NCBI GenBank assembly: GCA_951799405.1
Contig: OX637344.1
Span: forward strand, 15,934,001 to 15,998,000
Length of the DNA: 64,000 nt
DNA from: Agapetus fuscipes
Taxonomy: Eukaryota > Arthropoda > Insecta > Trichoptera > Glossosomatidae
Reading direction: 5' to 3'
Shown here: piece by piece, positions 11,524 to 21,342 of the stretch
Position numbering within the stretch: the stretch's first letter is position 1
Layout of the letters: each line of letters starts with the position of its first letter
Program-made: the position numbers and the translations under genes
The notes under the pieces: generated by a model
Seen by the model: the letters and a program-made list of their open reading frames with translations, nothing else
Database searches by the model: none
Told to the model about the DNA's origin: nothing

Positions 11524-11889
11524 TACTCACAGTAATCAAATACAAAGTGGTTTTTCTTTTTATCTCTAATATTATCTTACCTTATCTTATTTCATTTAAT
11601 ATTATCCAATCTTACCTTTTCTCTTATTTTACTTATTTTACCTTTTTTCAAACTAGCTAATCTTTTTTAATTTACGTTTTCTTTTCCTTTCTTTATCTTA
11701 TCTTATCTTTATTAATCCCATCTTGTTTTATATTATCTTATCTTATCGTCTCTAATCTTATCTTATTAATGAATTCATATAAACCTTCTCAGGAAACTAT
11801 GGTTTTAGTGGTGGCAGACTTTGCTTTAATCATCAGCTACTGAACCCTATAGAAATACCGCTTTCTCCATTTTATCACACAGTGTAAGA

Positions 11890-12025
11890 TTGAGGGGAGG
11901 AGAACTCAGGGACGCCGAAGGACTCTGTGCTACATTGGTTTACAAAGCATTCAAGGTCAAAACGGTCTTAATGATCGCCGATCTTCGACAGAAGTGGCAC
12001 CAAAAGAAGAAGAAGAGCTGGAGGC
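11890..12025 (+). mobile_element. Non-LTR retrotransposon C-terminal fragment
   Basis: Matches the final part of the element at 19140-19535 (GGAGAACTCAGGGACGCC, then GATCGCCGATCTTCGACAG) and ends in AAG repeats. Frameshifted. Confidence 0.6.
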
Positions 12026-12136
12026 AAATTTTACTTTTAAGTATAAATGAACAAATTTCCAAATACAAGGCTCTTTACAAAGTTCATTACTGCATGAGCC
12101 TAGGTGTCAGTGAGTACCATACGGGTAGTGCCGGGC

Positions 12137-12510
12137 TAGACCTCTACTCATCATCATCATGATCCTAAGCTCGACAGCCCTGGGAGGACTTTGGCTGAAT
12201 CCAGGAGTTTCTTCTATTCTCGTCGGTTTGTTGCCCTCGTTCTCCAATTTCTTACTTGCATCACAGATGTATCCGCGTCGACGTTGTCCATCCATCGCAT
12301 TTTGGGCCTTCCTGGTCTTCTACATCACTGCGGTACTGAGAGTGTGCGGCGTTTTGTTGGGTTGTTGTCGTCCATTCTGATAATGTGACCAGCACATCTT
12401 AAGCGCGCCACTTTGATGGAGCTGATCACATCTGGACCTCTCAGTGGTTTTTGAATGGACCCAGATGGCTCTATTTTCCTCAGGATCTCATCCACAGTCT
12501 TCTCCAACCA
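12137..12510 (-). mobile_element. RTE-like reverse transcriptase C-terminal fragment
   Basis: On the minus strand 12510-12340 encodes a typical post-RT tail (IKVARLRCAGHIIRMDDNNP), followed in another frame by RRRGYICDASKK. The 3' end is a run of ATG/ATC triplets at 12140-12162, as in RTE-type elements. Broken by frameshifts. Confidence 0.65.
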
Positions 12511-12721
12511 TAATATTATGTGAGTTTTACAAAGTCCTGGTGGAAGGATGCTAATTTGACTCTTCCCATTATATTGGCTTTTATAACAAAAGGGTTATGG
12601 TGAAATTAATGGAATTAAAGAACTGTGCAAGGGGTCGAAAAAAGAAACAGCAGTGGTTGCGGCTAGATTCTAATGATTTTTGTGTTAGCTCCTAACTTTT
12701 GTTCAAATTTTGGTAATTTTT

Positions 12722-13122
12722 ATTCCTTGGCGGATAGTTTGGTATAAAGTTGACCCCATGCTGTAACAACTTCAATCACTAATGCCAATTCCATACCGGT
12801 TTCAATAAAAGGCAGCAGGAGTTGGAAGGTTTATGTTCGTGTAAGGTTTGGTTTATTTTGTAAGTACAAATGCAGCATGTGTAAGTAAACGCGAACTTAC
12901 ATGTGTCTTAGAGTTTTAGGTTTACACGGCCGGCAGATGATGCTGGAGAGATGTTTTCTGGGATATGTTGCTGTGGTCTGTGGGAGCTGGAGCTACCGGC
13001 TAGAATACGGAAGCTCCAGCTCTCATAGACCACGGCAACAGATCTCGGAAAATATCTCTCCAGCATTACATGTGTCTTATGAGCCTTAAATGTCAATATA
13101 CCTTTGCAACTTAGATTATAGT
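12722..13122 (+). mobile_element. LINE-A 3' UTR copy interrupted by foldback D
   Basis: The left part (12722-12910) and right part (13066-13122) belong to one diverged copy. They are separated by the foldback at 12911-13065, which is flanked by the 14-base repeat TTACATGTGTCTTA. Confidence 0.75.
12911..13065. mobile_element. Foldback family D, short copy, with 14-bp target duplication
   Basis: Two inverted arms of about 70 bases containing GATGCTGGAGAGATGTTTTC and GTGGTCTGTGGGAGCTGGAG meet almost directly, so the centre found in the 16.6 and 18.0 kb copies is missing. The flanks TTACATGTGTCTTA (12897-12910 and 13066-13079) are perfect 14-base repeats. Confidence 0.85.
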
Positions 13123-13300
13123 TGCTCACAAAATTGACAACAAATTAATGTAATAAGCATTTCCTCTTGTGATTGTTCTGAGAAATGATGATTAAGGTTT
13201 TGCGTAACGTCCTACATAATAATGTTATCAGCGATTAGTTTTTTTTGGATTTGTTATCTAGACCTTCATATCAGAGATAATGATTGGCAAGTGTGTGCTT

Positions 13301-13336
13301 GTATATATGGTGTCTGCGAGGAGTGGCGAGGCATTA
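13301..13336 (+). promoter_or_regulatory. Possible TATA box and initiator of the AA15 gene
   Basis: TATATA at 13302-13307 lies about 30 bases before GCATTAGT (13331) and 43 before the start codon. A rival reading is a 5' UTR intron ending at the pyrimidine-rich acceptor near 13260. Transcript data would decide. Confidence 0.3.
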
Positions 13337-13344
13337 GTTGTGAG

Positions 13345-16223
13345 ATGCTGCTGCTGGGACTTCTGGTGTGCGTGGTGTGCGTGGGACTGCAGAGCGAGCA
13401 GGTGGCCGGCCATGGCATGGTGCTGCTGCCCGTAGCCAGGGCCTCCCGCTGGAGAGAGGACGACTCTGCTATTCCCAACTTTGATGATAATGGATTATTC
13501 TGTGGGGGACGCGATGTAAGTCTGCTTGATCTCGTTCCAGTTCTCCACATACAAATCGGCCACAACAATCAAAGTCACAAACTGGACATTCCAATTTATT
13601 CTTAAGTATAATTCCTTATTCATCATCATCTTCTAAAGGCAGCGCCTTATTGTGTCACCCATTTGTTTCTGTCTGTTGCCATCCTCTTGAGATGCGAATA
13701 TGAGGAGATATCCATGAGCTGCTTCACATCCTTGAAGTATGGAGCTCTTAGGCGACCTCTTGTTCGCCTTTCCAAGATTTTGCCTTGTAAGATATTTTTA
13801 AGAAAGGTGCTATGTCTAATCGAGTGCCCTATTAGCTTGGCTTTCCTCTTCAAAATGTGATTTATAAGCTCTCTTCTACGTCCCGCAACATCGTTGGACT
13901 TCTTTTCGACCCACGATGTCTTGGACATTTTTCTCCAAATCCACATCTCGAATGCTTCCAAGCGGTCTTTTCTTTACTTCTAGATGGTCAGGTTTCGCAT
14001 CCATACAACAAAATGCTTCAAACTTTGTGAACTTTCGTGAATCCCTTTTTTGTTTCCATTTTTAAATGAGCATTTTTGAAAAGGCTATATCTTTTCATGA
14101 ATGCTTGTTTGGCTAGCGTTATCCTCTTTTTTTATATCCTGAGTAGATTTGTTGTCGTATGTTAGAGTGCTACCCAAATAACAGAACTTTTCCAACTCTT
14201 CGATTTTTGTGTTTGCCAGTTTTATTTGAGGATGGAGGCGGGATTCAAGCCTTAGTAAACTTAATAATGATTAATGGAATGTTTATACTTAACTATTGCT
14301 AACATTCTCAAAAGTTTCGTGCCTTGTTAAGATACCAAGCCTTTATAGCCATTACACACTAGATTGATCACACAGTTTGTCCTGTTATCCATAGACTATC
14401 TGGATAGAATGCCTTCTGTCCTAAATGGCCCTTATTCCACCTAGCAGTATCTTCTCGTGTACATTTTCTTCTCTCTAAGTTACTTTCCCTCCTTGCAATG
14501 TGCCTCACAGTGACTTGTGAGGTTTCTCAAGAAATCAGTTGATATTTGATGACAGATGTTTGATGTTAAGTCAATTTGATGGTTGATATTTGTTCAGTTT
14601 GATGTTTGATCAGTTTAGTGTTTGATGCTTGATATTTTATAAGTTTGATGCTTGATGTTTGGCCAGTTTGGTGTTTGATGCTTGATGTTTGATCAGTTTA
14701 GTGTTTGATGCTTGATATTTTATAAGTTTGATGCTTGATGTTTGATCAGTTTAATGTTCGATGCTTGACATTAATTGATAAGTTTGATGCTTGATGTTTG
14801 GCAAGTTTGGTGTTTGATCAGCTTAATGTTCGATGCTTGATATTTGATAAGTTTGATGTTTGATGTCTGATCAGTTTGATATCTTTTGTACAGACACAAT
14901 GGAAGGAGAACGACGGCAAGTGTGGTATGTGTGGAGACAACTATGCTGACCCAACACCGCGAGCCAATGAGCTGGGCGGGCTGTATGGACAAGGAGTCAT
15001 CGTGAAGAAGTAAGTCACAACATTACCAGTCCTCGCTCTCTGCAGCTGCAACACTTCACTCATTTCATTGGAAACTTACTTATTCAACCACCTACCTAAT
15101 ATTATATGGTAGAAGTGATTCCCTAATATGCCTAATCTAATCATTACTTGTAAAAATTACAATGACTTGTAGGTAAATGGAAGGTTATGGGCTTGAATCC
15201 CGGCGGAGCACAAAAAATATACTATTTATGTTTTCAAATATGCTCTTCGCTGGGTAAAAAAAATCATTTACCTTTACCAAAGACCGGTCAGTAAAGGTCC
15301 ATCCAGCCTTACAGAAACTGAGTCTTGCTTGAGAATTGGCGCTTTCTACAGCGACGATCAAGCTCGCACAGGGCTCTTGAGGTGTGATACACACAAAAAC
15401 AGAGCCCTAATAGAACTATTATTATGCTCTCTTTCCAACTAAAGAAGATTTGTGTTGAGACAAGTTGAAGCGGATACAGTGTCTACTTGTGTCCCCCTCA
15501 CCTGCAGCTTGCTTGTTGTCCCGCAGGTACTCGCCAGGCAGTGAGATGTACGTGCAGGTGCTGGTGACAGCCAGCCACCTGGGCCACTTCAACTTCAACA
15601 TGTGCAACCTGGACAAGTATAACAAGGAGACGGAGCAGTGCTTCGAGGACGTCCTGCTCAAGCAGACCAACGGCCTCACAAACTTTGTTATCACCGACAA
15701 AGTGGGACTGTACAACGTCACGCTGCAGCTGCCTGAGAGCCTCTCCTGCCAGCACTGTGTGCTGCAATGGACGTGGACCACAGGTAAAACAGGCGCGGCG
15801 AAGCAGCCGCGATATTGCCTCTTCTGATTTTTTTCCTATCATAGATCCAAAGGATCTGTTTGTCCCCCGACTTTCTCTTGTGATCCAGACTGCCAGCTAT
15901 CACGCCATCTCTACGGAGGTCTTCCTGGTAGTCTTCTCCTGGTTGGGTTACCTTGAAGAACGATACACGGAATCCTACCATTTCCCATTCTATTTCTATG
16001 TTTGTACCAGTATCCCCTTCCCCATCTTACAATAATATTGCCGCGTTAGAAGTAATCCTGCATTAACTGAACATATTTATTGTAAGAGTTTGAGCAACGG
16101 GTCATTGTTAATTGTTGTGTTGCAGGGAACTCTTGGGGCATCTGTGACAACGGGGAGGACCAGATGGGCTGCGGACCTCAGGAGATGTTTAGGACGTGCT
16201 CCGATATTGCCATTCTTAATTAA
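13345..16223 (+). CDS. AA15 lytic polysaccharide monooxygenase, secreted (4 exons)
   Basis: Exons 13345-13515, 14894-15009, 15527-15783 and 16126-16223 have GT-AG borders, join in phase and encode 213 aa. Residues 1-22 are a hydrophobic signal peptide ending VAG. Cleavage would expose His23, which with His113 (mature 1 and 91, in TASHLGHF) forms the copper 'histidine brace' of the family. The sequence begins HGMVLLPVARASRWR and ends with NSWGICDNGEDQMGCGPQEM and CSDI, typical AA15 features. Known members of AA15 oxidatively cleave chitin or cellulose outside the cell; which substrate applies here cannot be told. Phe203 sits about where the axial Tyr/Phe ligand is expected. There is no carbohydrate-binding module. 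The start at 13345 is chosen because it yields a clean signal peptide. Introns carry a LINE fragment, a minisatellite and a SINE-B. The gene appears intact. Confidence 0.92.
13622..13961 (-). mobile_element. Non-LTR retrotransposon C-terminal fragment in intron 1
   Basis: The minus strand encodes a post-RT tail (MEAFEMWIWRKMSKTSWVEK, later DRNKWVTQ). Its 3' end lies at GATGATGATGAA near 13622. It resembles the fragment at 19140. One frame is open but lacks any polymerase core. Confidence 0.7.
14540..14885 (+). repeat. Minisatellite in AA15 intron 1
   Basis: About 25 degenerate units of a TTTGATG-TTGAT motif (10-13 bases), with a higher-order period near 60-65 made of CAGTTTAGTGTTTGATGC and TTTTATAAGTTTGATGC blocks. 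It ends only eight bases before the acceptor of exon 2, so it supplies the T-rich tract there. Confidence 0.8.
15172..15421 (+). mobile_element. SINE-B copy in AA15 intron 2
   Basis: The 5' end is truncated. It keeps a degenerate box B (GGCTTGAATCCCGG), the TTCGCTGGG block, GACCGGTC, and the GTGTGATACACAC-AAAACAG end. Confidence 0.8.
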
Positions 16224-16299
16224 ACTATTTAATATGAATACTATATTTATTGTACATATTATACAAACATGCATTATTTAAAATGTCACTTTATTTATG

Positions 16300-16305
16300 A
16301 ATAAA
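16300..16305 (+). terminator. Polyadenylation signal of the AA15 gene
   Basis: AATAAA 77 bases after the TAA stop, followed by a T-rich stretch. Confidence 0.65.
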
Positions 16306-16384
16306 TTTTGTACATTTTACATTGTCAATTTTAATTATATGCTTCACATGTGAGGTCCCCATCTAAGCAAAAGCCCTGCAAAGG

Positions 16385-16390
16385 TTTATT
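16385..16390 (-). terminator. Polyadenylation signal of the Dpy-30-motif gene
   Basis: AATAAA on the minus strand, about 54 bases past the TGA at 16444. The two convergent transcripts must end within less than 100 bases of each other. Confidence 0.65.
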
Positions 16391-16443
16391 GTGAACATTT
16401 GTAGGATGTTATAATTTTGGCAGTGCCGCATATTCGTTGAACA

Positions 16444-17449
16444 TCAGTGGTTGTTGTTTTCCTTGGGCTGCTCTTTCCCCAGCTGCGCCAGCTCAAACTG
16501 CAGTTGCTGTGTCTCCTGCAGGATGTGCTCCCCCACAAAGTTGAACCCCGGCTCCAGCACACTGCCCGAGGTGTTCTCACGAAACAGATACTCCGCCTGA
16601 CGCAATCACAAGCATTGTTACTCGTATACAAGAAAACTGCTAAGAGTTTTAGCCTACATGGCCGACTAATGATGCCGGAGAGATGTTTTCCAGGATCTGT
16701 TATCATGCTCTATGGGAACTGGAGCTTCTGGAAGTTTCGCCCATGTCTAACCCCGAGTGTACACACACTTTCATCATACATATGTAGTTTTCATCAAGAG
16801 CATTAATCATCACACTTCACGCTGAAGAAGCCCATCGTAGACATAGGCGAAACGTCCAGAAGCTCCAGCTCCCATAGACCACAGCAACAGATCCCGGAAA
16901 ACATCTCTCCAGCATTTCAAACTGCTTTAATTCATTGCTGAAGCAATAGCTTTGCAATCTGTACCTATAGCCATTACATATAAGACACATTGTATCACCA
17001 TTCTTTTTGTATATTGAATATGGTAGAATATGGAGATGTATGAAAGCTTTCACACAATTTGACCAGTAATCCATAGACGCTTCTGGCAGAATGTGCTGTG
17101 CCTGAAATTTCCCTAACTGTCAAAGTATAGAACTCAATATTTTTGGTTCCCGTTCGGATTAGGTTCAGAGATTTGTTCATAAAGCACACAGATTCAGTCC
17201 CCACTTTGTCTGGATCTGTGACAAAGCATGGTCTATTCATCTTTTCACATATTGAATGCAGAGTTCATCAGATATATGACTCCATCTCACCAGGAAGTCT
17301 ATGGGATCCTGTGGTCTTCCCCTGGCCACGAGCGCCAGGCCCCTAATGAGGGTGGGGAACACGCAGTGCACCAAGTAGTGCCTCAGGGACTCTGCATCCA
17401 TGTCCTGCTTCACATGCTCTTCTTCCTTGAGGTGTTTATAGAGACGAGT
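16444..17449 (-). CDS. Dpy-30-motif protein, last two exons (5' exons not found)
   Basis: Minus-strand exons 17449-17291 (acceptor CCCAG, donor GTGAGA, 53 codons) and 16596-16444 (acceptor TCAG, 50 codons plus TGA) join in phase 0. They give 103 residues. LRHYLVHCVFPTLIRGLALV and RPQDPIDFLAEYLF are a clear Dpy-30 motif, the two-helix dimerisation and docking module. The phrase DPI-DFLAEYLF is closest to that of axonemal kinases with this motif (AK7, NME5 type) rather than the chromatin subunit Dpy-30, but this is an impression from family knowledge. The C-terminal tail (LQETQQLQFELAQLGKE) is helical. No initiator Met is in frame before the acceptor, so at least one exon lies further right. 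The intron contains a foldback D element. Tail-to-tail with the AA15 gene. Confidence 0.75.
16643..16918. mobile_element. Foldback family D copy
   Basis: Left arm 16643-16740 with GATGCCGGAGAGATGTTTTC; right arm 16825-16918 is its complement and contains CCATCGTAGACATAGGCG. Flanked by AAACTGCT on both sides (16634-16641 and 16919-16926). It lies in the intron of the Dpy-30-motif gene. Confidence 0.8.
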
Positions 17450-17704
17450 CTGGGAAGTGAAACACCCACATAGTAAAATATCACACAGAATGAGAAAAAT
17501 AAATCTGTAGTAATCAGAAACAAGGAGGAATTGGCCAACATGCTTAAGACTGCTGCATCTCAGCGGATAGAGCACAACAATCAGATTCACAAGAGCTAGA
17601 TATGTGGAGTATCTAAGGTGAAAATAACCATGATGATCAACAATCTTTGTTAGAAGTGGCACTGTAAGAACAGGAAGGATATGTGGACATCTGAGGATAC
17701 CAGG

Positions 17705-17870
17705 GCTGGAAGTCTCTTCCCCACGGTAGTTCATACCTATCAAATATCAATAATATTTGTATGAAGACCTATCAATTCAAGATGGCAGCAAGTGAACAGC
17801 TAATTAGTCTTTATACCAATATTCGGTAGGTAAGAATTACCGGGGTGATGAGACTTTCAGCCCAGGTGCT
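17705..17870. mobile_element. Palindromic MITE family E copy
   Basis: Inverted termini of about 40 bases (GGCTGGAAGTCTC...ACCTA and its complement), with a core containing AAGATGGC and GTGAACAGCT. The same element recurs at 19592 and 29290. Confidence 0.75.
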
Positions 17871-17965
17871 CGTGTCCCATAACACTTATGCATGGACATC
17901 TCAGTGGAGGAGACAAGAGGATACAGCATAACTACCATGAGACAACAAAATGAAAAGGGATATAG

Positions 17966-18262
17966 ACGTTTTAAGCTTACACGGCCCATTGATGATGCTG
18001 GAGAGTTGCTTTCTGAAATCTGTTTGCCGTGGTCTGTGGGGGCTGGAGCTTTCGGACGTTTCATTCATGTCTGCAATGGGCTTCTTCAGGGTGAAAGTGA
18101 AGGGATGAAGATGATAATGATGGAACTGTGAGTGTGCGATCAATACCATCTTCACCACGTCACCTTTACGCTGAAGAAACCCATTGTAGATATGGATGAA
18201 ACATTCAGAAGCTCCAGCTCCAAGAGACCACGGCAACAGATCCCGGAAAGCAACTGGCTAGC
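17966..18262. mobile_element. Foldback family D copy with 13-bp target duplication
   Basis: Arms near 17966-18085 and 18165-18262 are inverted copies with the TGGTCT-TGGGGGCTGGAGC and CTGAAGAAACCCATTG blocks. Flanked by AAAAGGGATATAG at 17953-17965 and 18263-18275. Confidence 0.85.
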
Positions 18263-18376
18263 AAAAGGGATATAGCTGAAAACCAATGTTCATGGATTTA
18301 AGGATATAAGCTTTGAGAACATTTGGGCATCATGGCATTAGACAGAGTGTCACCTCAGTGCTTGTTTGGCTTATCT

Positions 18377-18590
18377 ACCATTTGATTCAATGATTAAGAA
18401 TCACATTCTACACAATCTGAGCTTAGAAAAAAACGTAAACACGATAATGTGAGAGTTGTTTTAAATATCTTTAAAATCAATTTGCAGTTTTCATAAGACA
18501 CATTGTTCCAGTACAGATATAAAACATTGCTCATGTGAAATTACCTTTGATGGGCATACGATAAGCAAGCAGTAAGGGGACGAGAGAGCT
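18377..18590. mobile_element. Family G element copy
   Basis: Reverse-oriented, diverged relative of 4556-4802, sharing ACACAATCTGAGCTTAG, CATAAGACACATTG and GCTCATGTGAAATTA type blocks. Confidence 0.6.
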
Positions 18591-18618
18591 TGTTTGCAAT
18601 CCTAAACAACAAAATGAG

Positions 18619-18876
18619 TCTAATCTAATCTAATTTAATCTAAGTTGCAAAGATATGTTACATTGGAGATTCACATTACATGCATTCTCACAACCAGACA
18701 TGTACAAGTTTGCGCTTGCACATGCCTCATGTGAGCCTACAACATAAAAACCAAATCTCAAATGGACATACACCCTTCAACTCTTGCCGTCCTTCTCTGT
18801 AACAGGGGTGACATTGGCAAAGTGAACCAATTTTTACAGCATGGGTGGTCAGCAGCATACCAACCTTTAAGTCAAG
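18619..18876 (-). mobile_element. LINE-A 3' UTR copy
   Basis: Near full-length, from TCTAATCTAATCTAA at the left edge to the TAAGTCAAGGAA end. Confidence 0.8.
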
Positions 18877-19129
18877 GAAGTTATAAGTGAAGCGTCACAA
18901 GCTTTATGATGCTGATGTTTATTGTTGACGTGAAATCAAATGCCGGGATTTCATTATCAGCAACACTGAATCATTCTAAAGAACTTAATAAGCCCCGAGT
19001 ACTTGTGTCAGATACTGATGCATAATCCAACAGAAAAACCCACCATTATATTACGAGCAGTGGTTGTAAACCGATGGTACGCGAGAACCTTTTCAATGGT
19101 CCTCAGTGGTGCTAAGTTTTCTCAATCGC

Positions 19130-19540
19130 TCTGTATGGTATGGAGGGATGGACTCTCACGCAGGCACTGGAGAGACGAATTGAAGCGTTCGAGATGCGTC
19201 TATACCGAAAAATGCTTCGGATCTCTCGGCGTGATCGAGTCACCAATGAAGAAGTCCTTCAACGAATGCGCACTACAAAGGAGCTCCTGCCTACCATTAA
19301 GCAGAGAAAGCTGATGTACTTCGGTCACATTATGAGAAATGAGAAGTACCGTTTCCTTCATCTTATCATTCAGGGTAAGAGTGAGGGGAGAAGATCTCAG
19401 AGACACCTAAGGACATCGTGGCTGAAAAACCTGTGACAGTGGTTCGGCAGAAGCACCAAGTCCCTGTTTCGAGCCGCAGCATCTAAAGTCAAAATAGCCA
19501 TGATGATCGCCGATCTTCGATAGAAGTGGCACAAAAAGAA
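19130..19540 (+). mobile_element. Non-LTR retrotransposon C-terminal fragment
   Basis: Encodes RRIEAFEMRLYRKMLRISRR, then KQRKLMYFGHIMRNEKYR, the tail that follows the RT domain in several LINE clades. It ends with an AAG/GAA repeat near 19535. One frame is open for about 98 codons, then stops. No polymerase core. Confidence 0.75.
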
Positions 19541-19591
19541 GAAGAAGAAGTGGTCCAAGAAAAAACAGATGGAAATTTCTCATGTCAGGGC

Positions 19592-19768
19592 AGGTCTGGA
19601 AGTCTCATCACCACGATAATCTTAACTACCGATTATCGGTAATATTTGTATAACGACCTGTCAATCTAAAATGGCTGCAAGTGAACAGCTGATAAGTCTT
19701 CACACAAATATTACCAATTTTCGGCAGGTAAGAATTACCGTGGTGATGAGAATTTCAGCTCAGGATAG
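19592..19768. mobile_element. Palindromic MITE family E copy
   Basis: Inverted termini with TCATCACCACG and CGTGGTGATGAG; core CGGTAATATTTGTATAACG. Confidence 0.75.
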
Positions 19769-19914
19769 ATTATAAAAATTAATCTCGTCAACTCATACAG
19801 AGAATTTAGTGTATGATTGCAGATTGGTGGCAGATTGCATGTCTTTGTACCCACTACCCCTTGGCGGTGGTTTCTACTTCTACTTGAAGGATATATTTGC
19901 TATGTATGTAGGTA

Positions 19915-20020
19915 GTTCCTGGACTAATATATTAGTATGAGGCTGACCCCCACCCCCCATGCTGTAAAAACTTGGTTCACTTTTGGCAATGCCACCTCGG
20001 TTTCAGAGGAAGACGGTAGT
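19915..20020 (+). mobile_element. Divergent LINE-A 3' UTR fragment
   Basis: Keeps GTATGAGGCTGACC, CATGCTGTAAAAAC and TTTCAGAGGAAGACGG. The rest is lost. Confidence 0.55.
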
Positions 20021-20034
20021 TTGTTTCAGTACCT

Positions 20035-20230
20035 TTAAATAAAATTATCTTAAGATTCACATTATACACAATCTAAGCTAAGAAAAATATATAAGTAAAA
20101 CAGGATAATTTGAGAGTACTTTTGAATTATTTCAAAATCAATTTCTAGTATTTGTTAGACTCATAGGTCCATTACACATACAAGCGTTGCTATTGTGAAA
20201 TTATCTTTGTTGGAGAAAGACAAACAAGTA
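20035..20230. mobile_element. Family G element copy
   Basis: Diverged relative of 18377-18590 in the same orientation, joined to the LINE-A fragment on its left. Confidence 0.55.
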
Positions 20231-21154
20231 CTATCTAAGGTGACAATTTGTGATTATGGAAAGAAACATTGGCATCTTTAAACATACATTTTATATTGAT
20301 CAATGGTTGTAATAATTATGAATCTATAACACGTGAGATGGAGTATTGCCTGATCATGTATTTGACATTATGTGATATCTCACCCACAGTTCTATCTTCT
20401 GTCTCTCAGTTAGAGTTATTAAATTGCTAGATTTATCTGACTGCATGATTATTATTTTTGACAGCTGGAGAACCTAGAACAGCAGATGTTGCTCAAATGA
20501 AAAAGTTGAAAGCTGCCTACGTTCTAAAATATTTCAAATCCTGACTAGGTATTAATGGAGATGGGTTGGCATAGAGAACGACAAGGTATTTATAGGGAAA
20601 AGCCAGCATAGAAAGTTTTTTCTATATTGTGGAGTCGGACAAGTACAATGTATAAACAATGTATAAACAAGTTCAAAATTTCAAATTTATCTTGGCGTGT
20701 TGACATTACAAGTTCTGAACGCCAGGGGATTTCACCAACCAATAAAAAAATATTTGGATGCCATTGCCTTAGCAATCTATTCGGATTATGTCATCATTTT
20801 ATACATGAAGCATTTATGCTGACTCAACCTTGTTTTTTTTTTTTTTTTTTTTTTAAATAGATTTGTGAAGAGGAATGCAATTCACCAACCTATTCTGCCT
20901 GGCCAGAAACAGGTATTAATATCATCATTTAATAATTCATTATTGTTTTTTATGAATGAATTATTAAATAATAATTACCCAATAACATCTGTTGAACCAG
21001 GGTCAAAGTCAAAGTCAAGTGACCCAAGCGGGGATCGAACCAACGTTGATCCATTCGAAACACGCTAGAAAGATCAGCCCTCTTGGCCCCCGCGGCTATA
21101 ACCCCGACATTATTTTATACATGCCAGTAATATAATATAATATTAGGATGATTT
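20231..21154. other. Gene-free stretch
   Basis: No supported gene. A run of about 22 T lies at 20831-20854. A segment at 20465-20550 is open in one frame but lacks splice signals. Confidence 0.35.
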
Positions 21155-21342
21155 ATTTGGTGAGCGCTGGTTGGATGGACCTTTCAGTGACCGGTCTTTG
21201 GTAAAGGTTTATGAATTTTTCAACTCAGCGAAGAGCACATTCGAAATATAAATGGTATATTTTTTGTGCTCCGCCGGGATCCGAATCCCCAACCTTCCAT
21301 TTACGAGTCCGAAGTGGTGCCACTGGACTACGGACCGGTCCA
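21155..21342 (-). mobile_element. SINE-B copy, internally deleted
   Basis: On the minus strand it starts at GGACCGGTCCGTAGTCCAG (box A) and has a degenerate box B (GGATTCGGATCCCGG). It has lost about 80 bases in the middle. Confidence 0.75.
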
